Source: Streptomyces sp. ASQP_92
GTDB taxonomy: Bacteria; Actinomycetota; Actinomycetes; Streptomycetales; Streptomycetaceae
DNA length: 64,000 nucleotides
Reading direction: 5' to 3'
Assembly (NCBI RefSeq): GCF_025399895.1
Contig: NZ_JAODUA010000011.1
Coordinates: 124,001-188,000, forward strand
Shown: one piece after another, positions 16,642 to 26,477 of the stretch
Position numbering within the stretch: position 1 is the first letter of the stretch
Layout of the letters: each line of letters begins with the position of its first letter
Notes under the pieces: model-generated
Told to the model about the DNA's origin: nothing
Databases searched by the model: none
What the model saw: only the letters and a program-made list of their open reading frames with translations
Program-made: the position numbers and the translations under genes

Positions 16642-18906
16642 TCAGCGTGTGTCGTCGAGCTTGCACATCAGGTCGGTGACCAGCGTGTGATCGCGAGCGA
16701 CGTCGGAACGCTCGGACGGATCCCGTTGGACTAGGTGCTTCTGGAGCCACTCGTTCCGCTCTGCTTCCCGGAGCGCGAACACGCGCTCGGCTCTGCCGTA
16801 CACGACTGCGAACTGCTCGGGCAGCTCGTCCTCGGCCCCTGCTCCAGGAGGAAGTCCACCAGTTCCTCCAACAGTTCCAGGTAGGCAATACGTGGTTCGC
16901 GCTCGGGCTGCGCGGCGAGCCGGCGCAGCTCTTCCAGGCCGTTCTGGACCAGACCCTCGGTCGCCTGTTCGCGGGAGGCTCTGGACGGTGTCCGGCGCAG
17001 CTGGTGGTACAGCGCGATGGACCAGTACCAGTCGCCGGCCTCGACGTACTCCAGCATTTCGGCGTGGATGGCGGCAGTCACCTTTTCCCGGAACCGCTGG
17101 GCGTGCTCCCGCGGCACTAACGGGCTGGCATCGAGAGAGTTGATCAGGCCCTCCAGGTGGGAGAAGGGTCCATAGGGGGTAAACGGGGAGACCGTCTCCT
17201 GCATCACGTACGCGGCCAGCGTGGCAGAGTCCAGCAACTCGGCCGTCTCCAGTACCCACTCCAGATGCGTCGACCGGCTTTCGTCCTTGTGCCACAACCT
17301 GGTCTCCATGTCACCGCCCATCGCTTGGACGATGGTGCTCACGGTCGACTCGTGCTCCCGCAGTCGGGTCAGAATGCCCGCCCCGTCAGCCATACGAGCT
17401 GCAGCGACGAGTCGTTGCACCTGTTCCTCGTGGACGAGTGCCTTGAGGAGTTCCGAGAAGTGGGCCCGGCCGGCGTCGAGGTGGAAGCGGACATAGTCCT
17501 CGATCGATGGGTTGTGGAATGCCACCCGCCCCTGTTCGACCGAGATCATCGTGCCGTCCAGCAGCTGCAGTGCCCTGCGGAAGGTTCTGCCGTCCGCCGC
17601 CCGCTCCATCTTCTTGCGGTACGAGCGCCAGGACTCCTCCAGGTCGTCCAGACCGGCGGATTTGAAGGTGAACAGCACCTCCAGCATGTGGACGGCCTCG
17701 TCCGTCAGCTCGTTCTCAACGATGCGTTCCCATACGCGGCGGGGGTCGTCCAGGTTCTTCCGCATCGCCGCGGCGACGTCCTGGCCCCGGCGCGCGGACA
17801 GCCGGAGGGTCTCCTGGACCAGACGCGGATTGGAGTTCTTGTGCCGAACCACCGGACGCCACACCTTCGGATCGGCGAACCGGCGCTTGACGTCCGGTGG
17901 CAGGGAGGAGTGGTGGACGTGGTTGTAGAGGATCTGGCCCCGCACCCGCCGATGCAGGTCGGTCAGCCGGATCACGCTGACCGCGTCCGACACGTCCGGT
18001 GCGACCAGCCGGTCGTACCGGAGACGGGCGTGCTCCAGCAGGTAGTCGCGGGTCGTCATCACCAGTGCCTTGCCAGGTGTCTCCTGGATCTCCCGGATCA
18101 CCGACAGCAGGCGGTTGTCCTCGTTCTTGTTCAACGGCGTGTCCAGGGTCGTACGCCCAAAGAAGTCGTCGTAGAGGAACACCTGCCGAGTGCCCTCGCG
18201 CCACAGGGTGCCGATCTCGTCGACGTCTTGGGTGATCTCGTGGACCTCGTAGCCGTTGCCCACAGCCAGGCCGTGAGCATCAGCGCCACCGTCGTCTTGC
18301 CCACCCCGGGGATGCCGGCGATGACGCAGACCTGCTGGGTGTCCAGAAGCTGCTGGGCTCGTTCGAAGCCCTCGTGCGGGACGAAGGTGTCGGCGACGCC
18401 CGGTAGTCGCCTCTGAAGCCAGGACGACCGCAGGTACTGGTCCTGGTTCAGCACGGTCTGAAGGACGGCGGTACTGCTCAGCCAGAGCCGGAAGTGTCGT
18501 CGGACCAGGTCCGGGCGGCGCAGCAGCTCGGCGACGATCTCGTCCACGCCGTACAGGTCGCTGGTGCTGCGTACGTACGGGGAGAAGGCGTCGCGGAGCT
18601 CTCTTCCTTGCCGTCGACGGTCAGACCGACCGTCGTGGCGACGATGTAACGGTCGGGTGCCAGCGCGCGGACCTTGGGCAGTTCATCCTTGATCAGGCGT
18701 CTGATCAGAGTCTTCTGGGTCGCGCGCGGCCAGTGCTTGCACTGCACGACGGTTGTCCCGGCGCAACCAGTGTGCCGCAGGTCGATGCCGCGGTCTCGGC
18801 CGCGCGGGAATATTTCCAGCGGTATACCGAGGACATCACTGAACAGATCATGGCAGACCACCTCAAAATCATGATCCGTCAACCGCCCCAACTCGAAAGA
18901 GTCCAT
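16642..18906 (-). pseudogene. restriction endonuclease-STAND NTPase, broken by three frameshifts
   Basis: Three frame changes interrupt an otherwise continuous ~750-residue protein. The N-terminus (from ATG 18906) is an Mrr/REase fold: FELGRLTDHDFEVVCHDLF, then RGRDRGIDLRH and TVVQCKHWPRA, giving the D...QxK core. After a break near 18600 comes the P-loop VIAGIPGVGKTTVALML of a STAND NTPase. After a break near 18265 come VFLYDDFFG (Walker B) and VMTTRDYLL (sensor), then a long helical region. After a break near 16845 the C-terminus continues to 16642. Each break is repaired by adding one base. They may be real decay or sequencing deletions. Architecture matches REase-nSTAND defence proteins. 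Confidence 0.75.
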
Positions 18907-19762
18907 GTCGTGTTCGCCTCTGGATGCCGACCAGCCTCCAGTCTCCCGCAGCAGTCCGGGCGCTGGCTAATGCAGGTTAGGGCCTTGTCGTGGGTTGTCC
19001 CCGGAAGACGCCTGGGCGTACGCCGCGAAGAGCTGACCCTGCTGTCTTGGGATGGGGAAAGCATGGGCGGGAGTCGATGGCACCCGCCGTGCGAGGTATC
19101 TCCGCCATCAGGGTGTCTCGCATTCCCGTTATGGCGATGTCGACAACCGGGATCTGAATCTGTAAGTCGTCCAATTATCTGCTGCTGCAGCTGGATTTGC
19201 TGCCATGTCCTTGAGATTATCGACTGCGTTGCTCAGGGCCGAGGGCGCGTCGGACTTGAGCCCATCGGGAACGCCCCAGCTGCTTTTCCCGCCCGCACGA
19301 CCACCTCACCAGCACCTCGAGTCTCCAAGTTGCCAGCTTGGTTGTTCTACAGGTGATTTCTCAAAAGCGAGGAGCCTCGCGTGGCGAGCGTGCCATCAAT
19401 ATTCGTCAATCATTTCCGACCGTGGTTATGAAGGTCCCCAAGGGCATAGACGACTTGCCTGGATGGGCGGGGACCCACGGAGTCGGCTGCGCCGCCGCTG
19501 AAAGAAGTTTTAGCCTGTGCGGCGAACTTAGCGCCCACGGTGTGGCGAGTCAACGAGTCGGACTTAGCGCCCAAATTGACGCTCGCGCGTCGCGTCTTCG
19601 GCCTTTATCGATTACCGCTCCGTATGTCAATTAATCGGGCTTTCGCTTGCGCTCGGCTGATCTGTCGTCCTAGCTTTTCCCCACTGGACCGAGGGAAGGT
19701 CAACGGCATCGCTCGAGGTCCAGGTAATTCACTTTTTCAATCCAGGGGGAGGCGTCTTCGAA
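18907..19762. other. 856-base region without a supported gene, between divergent defence genes
   Basis: It separates the leftward REase-STAND gene from the rightward sigma-drmAB operon. The sequence is visibly more A/T-rich than its surroundings, especially 19100-19760. Open frames of 90-200 codons exist but overlap one another and match nothing. A 12-bp direct repeat ACTTAGCGCCCA occurs at 19526-19537 and 19562-19573. It may be a remnant of a lost gene plus the operon promoter. Confidence 0.5.
19647..19676 (+). promoter_or_regulatory. possible sigma-70-type promoter of the sigma-drmAB operon
   Basis: TTGCGC at 19647-19652 and TAGCTT at 19671-19676 are separated by 18 bases, ~90 bases before the sigma-factor start. 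The match to consensus is partial, so this is a weak call. Confidence 0.3.
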
Positions 19763-20911
19763 GTGGAAGACGTGATCGAAGCCTGCGTCGAGGCGCTCAT
19801 GGAGGACAGCGAGCGTCTGGGCCGGCTTGAGCGTGCTCACGTGGTTCAGGTTGCGAGCCGTCGAGGCATCGATCCGCAGCAGGTGGGGCGCGTCATCACG
19901 ATGCTGCGCGAGTACGGGGTGCTGAGCCAAGAACCGGGGGGTGAGGGTGCGGATCGCGGTGGGATCAGGACGGACACCGGGCCGACGGCGTCCAGTGGCG
20001 ACAACCAGTCAGACGCCTACCCGGGACGGATCGGGCGCCACCGCATCTTGACGGCCGAGGAGGAAGTGGCATTGGGCCGACGCATCCAGATGGGACTACG
20101 GGCAGCGGAGGGTGGTGAGGTGTCGGATGAAGTGGCTGAGCTGGTACGTGACGGTGAGGCGGCCCGCAGGGTGCTCGTTCGGCACAACGTGCGCCTGGCT
20201 ATCGATATCGCGAGGCGGTACTTGCCGAGCGCGGGCGACCTGGAGCTTGACGACCTGATCCAGGACGGAGTCCTGGGGCTCAACCGTGCGGCGGAGAAGT
20301 TCGATCCGACGCGGGGCTACAAGTTCTCGACGTACGCCAGCTGGTGGGTGCGGCAATCGGTAAGCCGGGCCATCGCGAACACTAGCTCCGCGGTCCGCTT
20401 GCCGGTGCACGTCCGCGACGACCTGCGGCGTGTGCAGCAGTACGCGCGCCGTTTCGAGGAGCGCAACGGACGATCCGCGACGGTGGCGGAGCTGGCCGAG
20501 GGACTGAGTGAGAAGGGAGAGGAGATCCAGGCTCTGTTGGACTACTCCGCCCCCATCATCCACCTGGATGTCCCAGTGGACGAGGAAGGTGGTGCCACTC
20601 TCGGCGATCTGGTGCTGGCCGCCAAGGCGGAACGGCCGGAAGACGAGATCATCCGCCGGCTCTTGAAGGAGCAGATCCTCACGACCATCAGCACTCTGCT
20701 CGACGGCACCGACCCACGTCTGGCGCGGTTGTTGGAGGGGCGCTTCGGACTGGATGGCGAGGATCCCATGACGCTCGACGCGTTGGGCAAGGAGTTTGGC
20801 TGCACCCGCGAGTGGGTGCGGCAACTGCAGAAGAAGTTGCTTGAGCGGCTGCGGGATAACTGCAGCCTCAGGCAGCTAACGCTGGAATTCTTGGCGATGG
20901 AGGCGACGTGA
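19763..20911 (+). CDS. sigma-70 family (group 2-like) RNA polymerase sigma factor
   Basis: A 382-residue sigma factor with regions 1.2 to 4. An acidic N-terminal helical part (~1-55) resembles the sigma 1.1 winged fold (IDPQQVGRVITMLREYGVLS). Region 2 is clear: VRHNVRLAIDIARRYLP, DLIQDGVLGLNRAAEKFDPT and YKFSTYASWWVRQSVSRAI. Region 3 is PVHVRDDLRRVQQYARRFEE, and region 4.2 is TLDALGKEFGCTREWVRQLQKKLLERL. Unlike ECF factors it keeps all core regions, so it could recognise a -10/-35 promoter on its own. GTG start behind GGGGGAGG. Its stop overlaps the GTG start of the DrmA-like gene, which has GGAGG just upstream, so they are translationally coupled. Confidence 0.9.
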   Translation: MEDVIEACVEALMEDSERLGRLERAHVVQVASRRGIDPQQVGRVITMLREYGVLSQEPGGEGADRGGIRTDTGPTASSGDNQSDAYPGRIGRHRILTAEEEVALGRRIQMGLRAAEGGEVSDEVAELVRDGEAARRVLVRHNVRLAIDIARRYLPSAGDLELDDLIQDGVLGLNRAAEKFDPTRGYKFSTYASWWVRQSVSRAIANTSSAVRLPVHVRDDLRRVQQYARRFEERNGRSATVAELAEGLSEKGEEIQALLDYSAPIIHLDVPVDEEGGATLGDLVLAAKAERPEDEIIRRLLKEQILTTISTLLDGTDPRLARLLEGRFGLDGEDPMTLDALGKEFGCTREWVRQLQKKLLERLRDNCSLRQLTLEFLAMEAT

Positions 20912-23900
20912 CGCAGGACGTGGTGGAGGCGCAGAGCCGGTTCGTGGACTGGCTCGACAGCCAGGTAACAGCAGAAGGACGAGGGGACCGGGACAACGTC
21001 TTGGACGCGGACCCGGCCGGGGTGTACTGGTTGGGCCGGCTGGCTCCGGAAAGCGAAGCGGCCGCCGTACGTAGAGAGCGGCGCATGGACCCGTGCGCGA
21101 TTGGCCTGCGAGTGCGGCCCGAGATCGAGGGGCCATGGACACTGCGGGCACGCCTGCGTGCGCTGGCCTGGAACCAGGTGCGCGGTTCGGAGGGGCGAGG
21201 CGAGAAGTGGGAGAAGACGGCGTCGATCGACGTAGTGGTGCCGATCGAAGTCCCATTGGGGGCCGCAGGAGTGGTCTTCGGCAGGCGTCAGATCGCCGAG
21301 GCCCTGGACGCGGCGGGTGCGGTGGGCTCGTGCGCGGAGGTGCGCGTAACGGACGAGTCTTGGCGCGGCAGCCCTGAGCTCGTGGTGGAACTCGTCAACA
21401 CCACGCCTGACGGCTCGCGTCAGCGAGGCGAGCGTCATCTCTTCGAAGTGGAGCTGACGGTCCTGGACCTGCGGACCACTCCTTTCCTGCTGGAATCCCT
21501 GCCCGAGAGCTTCCGCTACGACCGGCGTTTGCCGGCCATCGGCATTAACTGTGGTGTTGCTCTCCGGGGCGTCAATGAACTTGTTACCACCGATCAGGTC
21601 GTTGTCGATCGATATCGCCCTGAATACACTTTTGAGCGGACCAACGCCGGGGTGTTGCCGCTGACCTTCGAGCATCTGGCCCAAGAACCGGTGGCCATCC
21701 TCGCGCGGCTGGTGGAGGCGTATGAGGCTTGGGGACTCGAGCACTGGTCCTCGGAAGCCTTGCAACGCCGTGCCACAGAGGAGTCTTGGAAGCCGGAGAT
21801 GCTCCAAGAAGCCGTGGGAGCTGCTGCGGAGCACACGGCCGAACTCCAGCGGCTACGTGCCGGCGTGGCCGTTCTGGAACAGGACGCCGATCTACGTCAA
21901 GCCTTCCAGCTCATGAATCGCGCCATGCGCCGCGCTGCCTGCGGGCGCTACGTGGGCTGGCGCCCGTTCCAGATCGGTTTCATTCTCTCAGTGCTGCCCT
22001 CCTTGGTGAACGAGGGCGAAGATTGGCAGCAGGTCGAGATCGTGTGGTTTGCCACCGGCGGTGGCAAGACCGAGACGTATCTCGGTCTGCTTGTCCTAGC
22101 CGCCTTTTATGATCGACTGCGCGGGAAGCTCGCGGGCATCACGGCCTGGAGTCGATTCCCCCTACGGATGCTGTCCCTTCAACAGACCCAGCGCTTCGCG
22201 GACGCCCTAGCCGCAGCCGAGCTGGTGCGTCGTCAACACGCGATCGGGGGGGAGCCGATTTCTTTGGGGTACTTCATCGGTGCGGGCGCGACCCCCAACG
22301 AAATTCCTATCGCGCCTACCGAATACAACCCCATCGACGTGGACGAGCCTCGTATGGCGGACCGCTACCAGGTTCTCACCGCCTGCCCGTTCTGCGGGTC
22401 GAAGGAGATCCGCATGAAGTTCCACCGCGGTGACTGGACACTGCGTCATCTGTGCGCGGCACCTGGCTGCCCCAGCGATGGTAAGCCGCTACCGGTGTAT
22501 GTCGTCGACCAGGAGATCTACCGCTTCCTGCCCACCGTCGTTATCGGCACCCTGGACAAGGCCGCACTGATTGCTATGCAGGGAGGCATGCGGGGCTTCT
22601 TCGAGGGACCGGCCGGACGCTGCTCACGCCCCGGCCATGGGTTCACGTACGCGAAGCGCGCTAAGCGGCCTACCGGCTGCCTGGTCCCCGATTGCCCCGG
22701 CGAGACCACGCCGCTGGCACCTAGGGACCGCGCGCGATTCGCCCCCTCCTTCCGGCTGCAAGACGAACTGCACCTGCTACGTGACTCCCTGGGCGCGGTG
22801 GACTCCCACTACGAGTCATTGCTGGACGCCCTGCAGACGGAGCTCACCGGTAGAGCCCCGAAAATTATTGCCTCGTCGGCGACTCTGACGGGATTCGAGC
22901 GTCAGGTAGAGGTTCTGTACAACCGACGCGGCCGGGTATTCCCAGTTCCTGGCCCCTCTGCTCGCGAGTCCTTTTGGTCTCGTGAGACGGATCGACTGCT
23001 CCGCAGGTTCGTCGCGGTGTGGCCGCGCGGAGTCACACTTGAGTGGGTCTCAGACCGGACCACGACCATCCTCCAGCAGTCTGTGCGCCGTCTGCATGAC
23101 GAGCCCCAGGCCGTATGTGCTGAGGCAGGCGTCGACCCCGTCCACGTGCCCATGCTTCTGAACCTCTATGGCACTCATGTGGTGTACGGCAACACTGTGC
23201 GTGATGTTGAGGCCGCCAGGCGCTCCCTCGGAACACAGGTCCCCGTCACGCCTCTCAACGCCGCCCAACTCACCGGTCAAACCCCATTCGAGGAAGTCCG
23301 CGAGACCCTGCAACGCCTCTTGCGTCCTGAGACGAATTTCCTTGACCGCCTGCACGTGATCACCGCGTCCTCGATGATCTCGCACGGCGTGGACGTCGAC
23401 AGGCTGAATGTGATGACTGTGCTCGGCGTGCCGCTGACAACTGCGGAGTTCATTCAGGCCACGGCCCGCGTGGGACGCGCCCATCCCGGCTTGGTGTACG
23501 TCATCCACAAGATCGGCCGCGAACGGGATTCCGCCGTTTTCTCCCAGTTCAGGCCCTTCATCGAGCAGGGCGACCGCTTCGTGGAACCCATTCCCATCAC
23601 TCGCGCCAGCCGTCGTGTGCTGGAGCTAACCACCAGCGCGGCAATCGAGTCCCGCCGTCTGTTCGTCCACGAACCGCGTTCGGCTGGCGGACGGCTTACC
23701 ACCGTGGACCTGCTCCGGAAGTACACCGCTCAGACGGGCTTGACCGCTGCGGAGGAGGCGCGGGCCTGCACCGCCGCCCTGGGAGTGGATGAAGAACACC
23801 ATCTGGCTTTCACCGACGTGACCCGTCAGCTCGAGACGTACTTCATGCGCCTGGAGAACCCTGGAGACGGAGCCAAGTGGCCCAATCAACTGCTCGCACG

Positions 23901-23958
23901 CGCACCCATGCGTTCCCTGCGTGATGTCGAAGCCCAGATCCCCGTCAGCGACGACTAA
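20908..23958 (+). CDS. drmA: DISARM-type SF2 helicase DrmA-like
   Basis: A 1016-residue helicase-related protein with the features of DrmA. Walker A is FATGGGKTETYLGLL (residues 381-395). A zinc ribbon CPFCGSKEI...HLCAAPGCP lies between motifs I and II. Motif II is DELH (619-622) in RLQDELHLLRD, followed by motif III ASSATLTG. Motif VI is QATARVGRAHPG (from residue 850), preceded by SHGVDVDRLNV. The ~370-residue N-terminal part has no match I recognise. In DISARM, DrmA pairs with DrmB and loads on incoming DNA. Here it is followed by the DrmB-like gene after 22 bases and preceded in overlap by a sigma factor. It could also be a Druantia-type relative, but the pairing favours DrmA. Confidence 0.8.
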   Translation: MTQDVVEAQSRFVDWLDSQVTAEGRGDRDNVLDADPAGVYWLGRLAPESEAAAVRRERRMDPCAIGLRVRPEIEGPWTLRARLRALAWNQVRGSEGRGEKWEKTASIDVVVPIEVPLGAAGVVFGRRQIAEALDAAGAVGSCAEVRVTDESWRGSPELVVELVNTTPDGSRQRGERHLFEVELTVLDLRTTPFLLESLPESFRYDRRLPAIGINCGVALRGVNELVTTDQVVVDRYRPEYTFERTNAGVLPLTFEHLAQEPVAILARLVEAYEAWGLEHWSSEALQRRATEESWKPEMLQEAVGAAAEHTAELQRLRAGVAVLEQDADLRQAFQLMNRAMRRAACGRYVGWRPFQIGFILSVLPSLVNEGEDWQQVEIVWFATGGGKTETYLGLLVLAAFYDRLRGKLAGITAWSRFPLRMLSLQQTQRFADALAAAELVRRQHAIGGEPISLGYFIGAGATPNEIPIAPTEYNPIDVDEPRMADRYQVLTACPFCGSKEIRMKFHRGDWTLRHLCAAPGCPSDGKPLPVYVVDQEIYRFLPTVVIGTLDKAALIAMQGGMRGFFEGPAGRCSRPGHGFTYAKRAKRPTGCLVPDCPGETTPLAPRDRARFAPSFRLQDELHLLRDSLGAVDSHYESLLDALQTELTGRAPKIIASSATLTGFERQVEVLYNRRGRVFPVPGPSARESFWSRETDRLLRRFVAVWPRGVTLEWVSDRTTTILQQSVRRLHDEPQAVCAEAGVDPVHVPMLLNLYGTHVVYGNTVRDVEAARRSLGTQVPVTPLNAAQLTGQTPFEEVRETLQRLLRPETNFLDRLHVITASSMISHGVDVDRLNVMTVLGVPLTTAEFIQATARVGRAHPGLVYVIHKIGRERDSAVFSQFRPFIEQGDRFVEPIPITRASRRVLELTTSAAIESRRLFVHEPRSAGGRLTTVDLLRKYTAQTGLTAAEEARACTAALGVDEEHHLAFTDVTRQLETYFMRLENPGDGAKWPNQLLARAPMRSLRDVEAQIPVSDD

Positions 23959-23980
23959 CCAAACCAGGGAAGGCACAGCA

Positions 23981-25735
23981 ATGAAGGACGAGCGCAGCGG
24001 ATCCCAGATCCTCTACAGCTTCCTCCCACAGCAGACCGCTGACCTCAAAGGCGGAATCTGGCGCACCGCTGAGTGGAAAGACCCGCGCCCCGTCGATGTG
24101 GAGGATTCGATCATTAGGGGCCGCCTGATCTCCGAACTCGAAGGCTGGGTAGGCCGCGGCCTGGACGTTACCGCCGTGAATTATCTGCGTGCAGGCGGCC
24201 CGGTCGAAGTCGTGGGGGTTAACCCCGAACGAGGAGTACGCGTCGAGCGCTTTCCCCTGGTATGGGTGTGCCGCGGATGCCGACGTGTGGAGACCGGCAC
24301 CGTCAAGACCTGTCAGTGCGGGAGCAACCACTGGAGACAGCTGCACTTCGTCGGGTTCCATGACTGCGGACTGCTGGAACAACCCCCAATTCCTCTGTGC
24401 AGGGAGCACCGACAGGTCCGCATGCCTCACCAGTCGAGCATGGATGCCGCACGCATCCGTTTCGAGTGTCCGGTATGCCAGAAGGAGATCCAGAAGGGCT
24501 TCGCATGGCGTAAGTGTTCCTGCGGGCGCCGATACTCAGAGGCCAAGAACGCGGAGTACCTGCGTTACAACGTTCACCGATCTGCCAGCGTCTACACGCC
24601 CCAGACCTTCACACAGATCAACCCAGCCAGCCGCGCCGCGATGCGCCGCGTCACCGAGTCTGGCGGACCGCGTCGTGCTCTACTTTGGGCCTTGGGCGGC
24701 TTTGAGGACTCCGAGCCTGGTGCAGGCCGCCAGACCCAGACCTCCCTGGTCGACCAGCTCGTCGCTTCCGGGCTAACCCGCGCGGTTGCCGAGCAGATGG
24801 CCGCCGTGGCCGGCGCAGCAGGAGAATTGGGTGCCGAGGAAGACCTCGGCGAGCTGGCTAATGCCCACAGCCTGCAAATCGAAGCCGCTGAACGGGAGGC
24901 CGTAGACGTTGCCTTGGCAGCTACCGAGAAGGGCTCCCGCCAGCGCGTTGCCGACCTCGTCACTGCTGCTACCCCGCCCGCTGTTCAGACCCGCTACCAA
25001 GTCCACTATCCCGCCGCTCTGCAGCGCGCAGGACTAGCTGGGGTGGACCTGTTCACAGACTTCCCCGTCCTCAAGGCCGTATATGGGTACACACGAGGCG
25101 GCGGTGAGCCTGGTACCTCCCGCCTGAGCCTGTTCACGGGTAAAAGCGGACGACGGATCTATGCCGACCTGCGATCCACGGAGGCCCTGTTTTTCCGCCT
25201 CGACCCCCTCCTGGTCCACACCGCCTTGCGTCAACGCGGGCATGTACTACCGCCAGCAGACGACGCGCGCACCGCCCGCACCGTTCTCGCCGCTCATGTC
25301 ACCCCGCCTTCTCGCTTCAGCGACCCGGATGACGCGTCGCCCGTCGGCCGGGACCTTCTCACCCTCATCCACTCCTACGCACACCGGGCCATCCGCCAAC
25401 TCGCTGTCTTCGCTGGTGTTGACCGCGAGGGATTGGGCGAATACCTCATCCCTCGGCACAACGGCTTCTTCGTCTTCGCAGCCAGCCGAGGTGATTTTGT
25501 CCTTGGTGGCCTGCAAGCTGTATTTGAGAACGACCTGCACATCCTGCTCGCGAGCATCGCCGGCGCCGAGTCCCGGTGTGCTATGGATCCCGCCTGTGAA
25601 CGTAACGGCGGCGCTTGCCCCGCCTGTTTGCATCTGGGCGAACCGGCTTGCGACCACTTCAATCGCTATCTGAATCGCACGGCCCTTTTCGGCCCCGACG
25701 GCTTCCTCGCCACCTCCGCACACCAAAAGCCGTAA
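23981..25735 (+). CDS. drmB: DISARM DUF1998 protein DrmB-like
   Basis: A 584-residue DUF1998-type protein. Two zinc-finger-like clusters occur in the first third (C97-x2-C100...C111-x-C113; C163-x2-C166...C179-x-C181). The C-terminal part has LLTLIHSYAHRAIRQLAVFAG, GEYLIPRHNGFFVFA and GGLQAVFENDLHILL, then a cysteine cluster CAMDPACERNGGACPACL. This is the expected DUF1998 arrangement. DrmB forms a complex with DrmA in DISARM and is the marker gene of that system. The ATG has AGGGAAGG upstream. No DrmC phospholipase-D protein follows; the next gene is convergent. Confidence 0.8.
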   Translation: MKDERSGSQILYSFLPQQTADLKGGIWRTAEWKDPRPVDVEDSIIRGRLISELEGWVGRGLDVTAVNYLRAGGPVEVVGVNPERGVRVERFPLVWVCRGCRRVETGTVKTCQCGSNHWRQLHFVGFHDCGLLEQPPIPLCREHRQVRMPHQSSMDAARIRFECPVCQKEIQKGFAWRKCSCGRRYSEAKNAEYLRYNVHRSASVYTPQTFTQINPASRAAMRRVTESGGPRRALLWALGGFEDSEPGAGRQTQTSLVDQLVASGLTRAVAEQMAAVAGAAGELGAEEDLGELANAHSLQIEAAEREAVDVALAATEKGSRQRVADLVTAATPPAVQTRYQVHYPAALQRAGLAGVDLFTDFPVLKAVYGYTRGGGEPGTSRLSLFTGKSGRRIYADLRSTEALFFRLDPLLVHTALRQRGHVLPPADDARTARTVLAAHVTPPSRFSDPDDASPVGRDLLTLIHSYAHRAIRQLAVFAGVDREGLGEYLIPRHNGFFVFAASRGDFVLGGLQAVFENDLHILLASIAGAESRCAMDPACERNGGACPACLHLGEPACDHFNRYLNRTALFGPDGFLATSAHQKP

Positions 25736-25755
25736 CTTCGAACGCCATGCTCCCG

Positions 25756-25788
25756 GCGCTCGCCCTACCAACCAGGTCAGGCGAGCGC
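25756..25788. terminator. stem-loop between the convergent drmB and R-M operons
   Basis: A perfect 9-bp stem GCGCTCGCC (25756-25764) pairs with GGCGAGCGC (25780-25788) around a 15-base loop. It lies in the 119-base gap between two convergent operons, so it can serve both. Confidence 0.6.
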
Positions 25789-25854
25789 TCGTCCCCCCTC
25801 CACCACTTTGGCCCGCAGAAGTGGGCGGCCACGGAAGATCCGAAGAATCGCGAT

Positions 25855-26472
25855 CTAGGGCATCGTGATGAGCTCCGGGTTATCGATCATGGTTCGGTGC
25901 AGGTGGCTCAGGTCGACGCCGCAGTGATTCGCGAGCCGAACGTGACGCTCACGCGCGTGCTGGGGAATCGTTTCGCCGTCCCTTGTGGTGATCACGATAC
26001 CGGGGCGGCTGGGCGAGTCGATCGCCTCGTTCAGCACTGCCCAGATGAGGTCTTTCAAGACCCCGGCCTTACCCCAACAGATGTAACGCTTGGTCTTCCC
26101 ATCTGTGGCAAGGCAGTGGTTGGGCTTGCCTTCCACCGAGTCGGGGACCACTGACCAGCCAGGCCCGCAGAAGAACTGGACGATCTCGTCCGCCCCGCGG
26201 AAACGGCGGCGGACGTACGGGACGAACTTGCCGATACCCTCCTGAGCCCTGGCGTACTCCTTCATCGGTACGTCCTTGATCCACACCCGGACGTCCTGGT
26301 CGCTGGCGAAGTCTCGGAGCTCCCCGCCGATTTGAGGATCATCGAACCAGCGACGGTACTGAGCGGTCTTCCCGGGATTGCTCAGGAACTCCCAGTCCAG
26401 CTCGTCGGCGGTGCGGTACATGCTTAGGAGGATGCGACGACGGAGAGCTTCGGGAAGGTTGAGCTGGGGCAA
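25855..26472 (-). CDS. unknown protein, last gene of the MORC/helicase operon
   Basis: About 205 residues, no family recognised. The frame starts five bases after the stop of the REase-helicase gene if a TTG at 26472 is used (PQLNLPEALRRRILLSMYRT); an ATG at residue 17 of that frame is the alternative. Notable segments are ELDWEFLSNPGKTAQYRRWF, KFVPYVRRRFRGADEIVQFF and KRYICWGKAGVLKDLIWAVL. No signal peptide or transmembrane segment. Codon use is normal for the region. Its place at the end of a restriction-type operon suggests a specificity or regulatory role, but the sequence does not show one. Confidence 0.65.
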   Translation of the reverse strand: MPQLNLPEALRRRILLSMYRTADELDWEFLSNPGKTAQYRRWFDDPQIGGELRDFASDQDVRVWIKDVPMKEYARAQEGIGKFVPYVRRRFRGADEIVQFFCGPGWSVVPDSVEGKPNHCLATDGKTKRYICWGKAGVLKDLIWAVLNEAIDSPSRPGIVITTRDGETIPQHARERHVRLANHCGVDLSHLHRTMIDNPELITMP

Positions 26473-26477
26473 GGCGG

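Noticed and set aside
18733-19356. 207-codon open frame in the gene-less region
   Set aside because: It overlaps the start of the REase-STAND gene on the other strand, has no motif and has poor codon character.
20908-25735. Complete class 1 or class 2 DISARM
   Set aside because: No drmC, drmD, drmE or N6-adenine methylase is found; only the drmA/drmB pair is supported.
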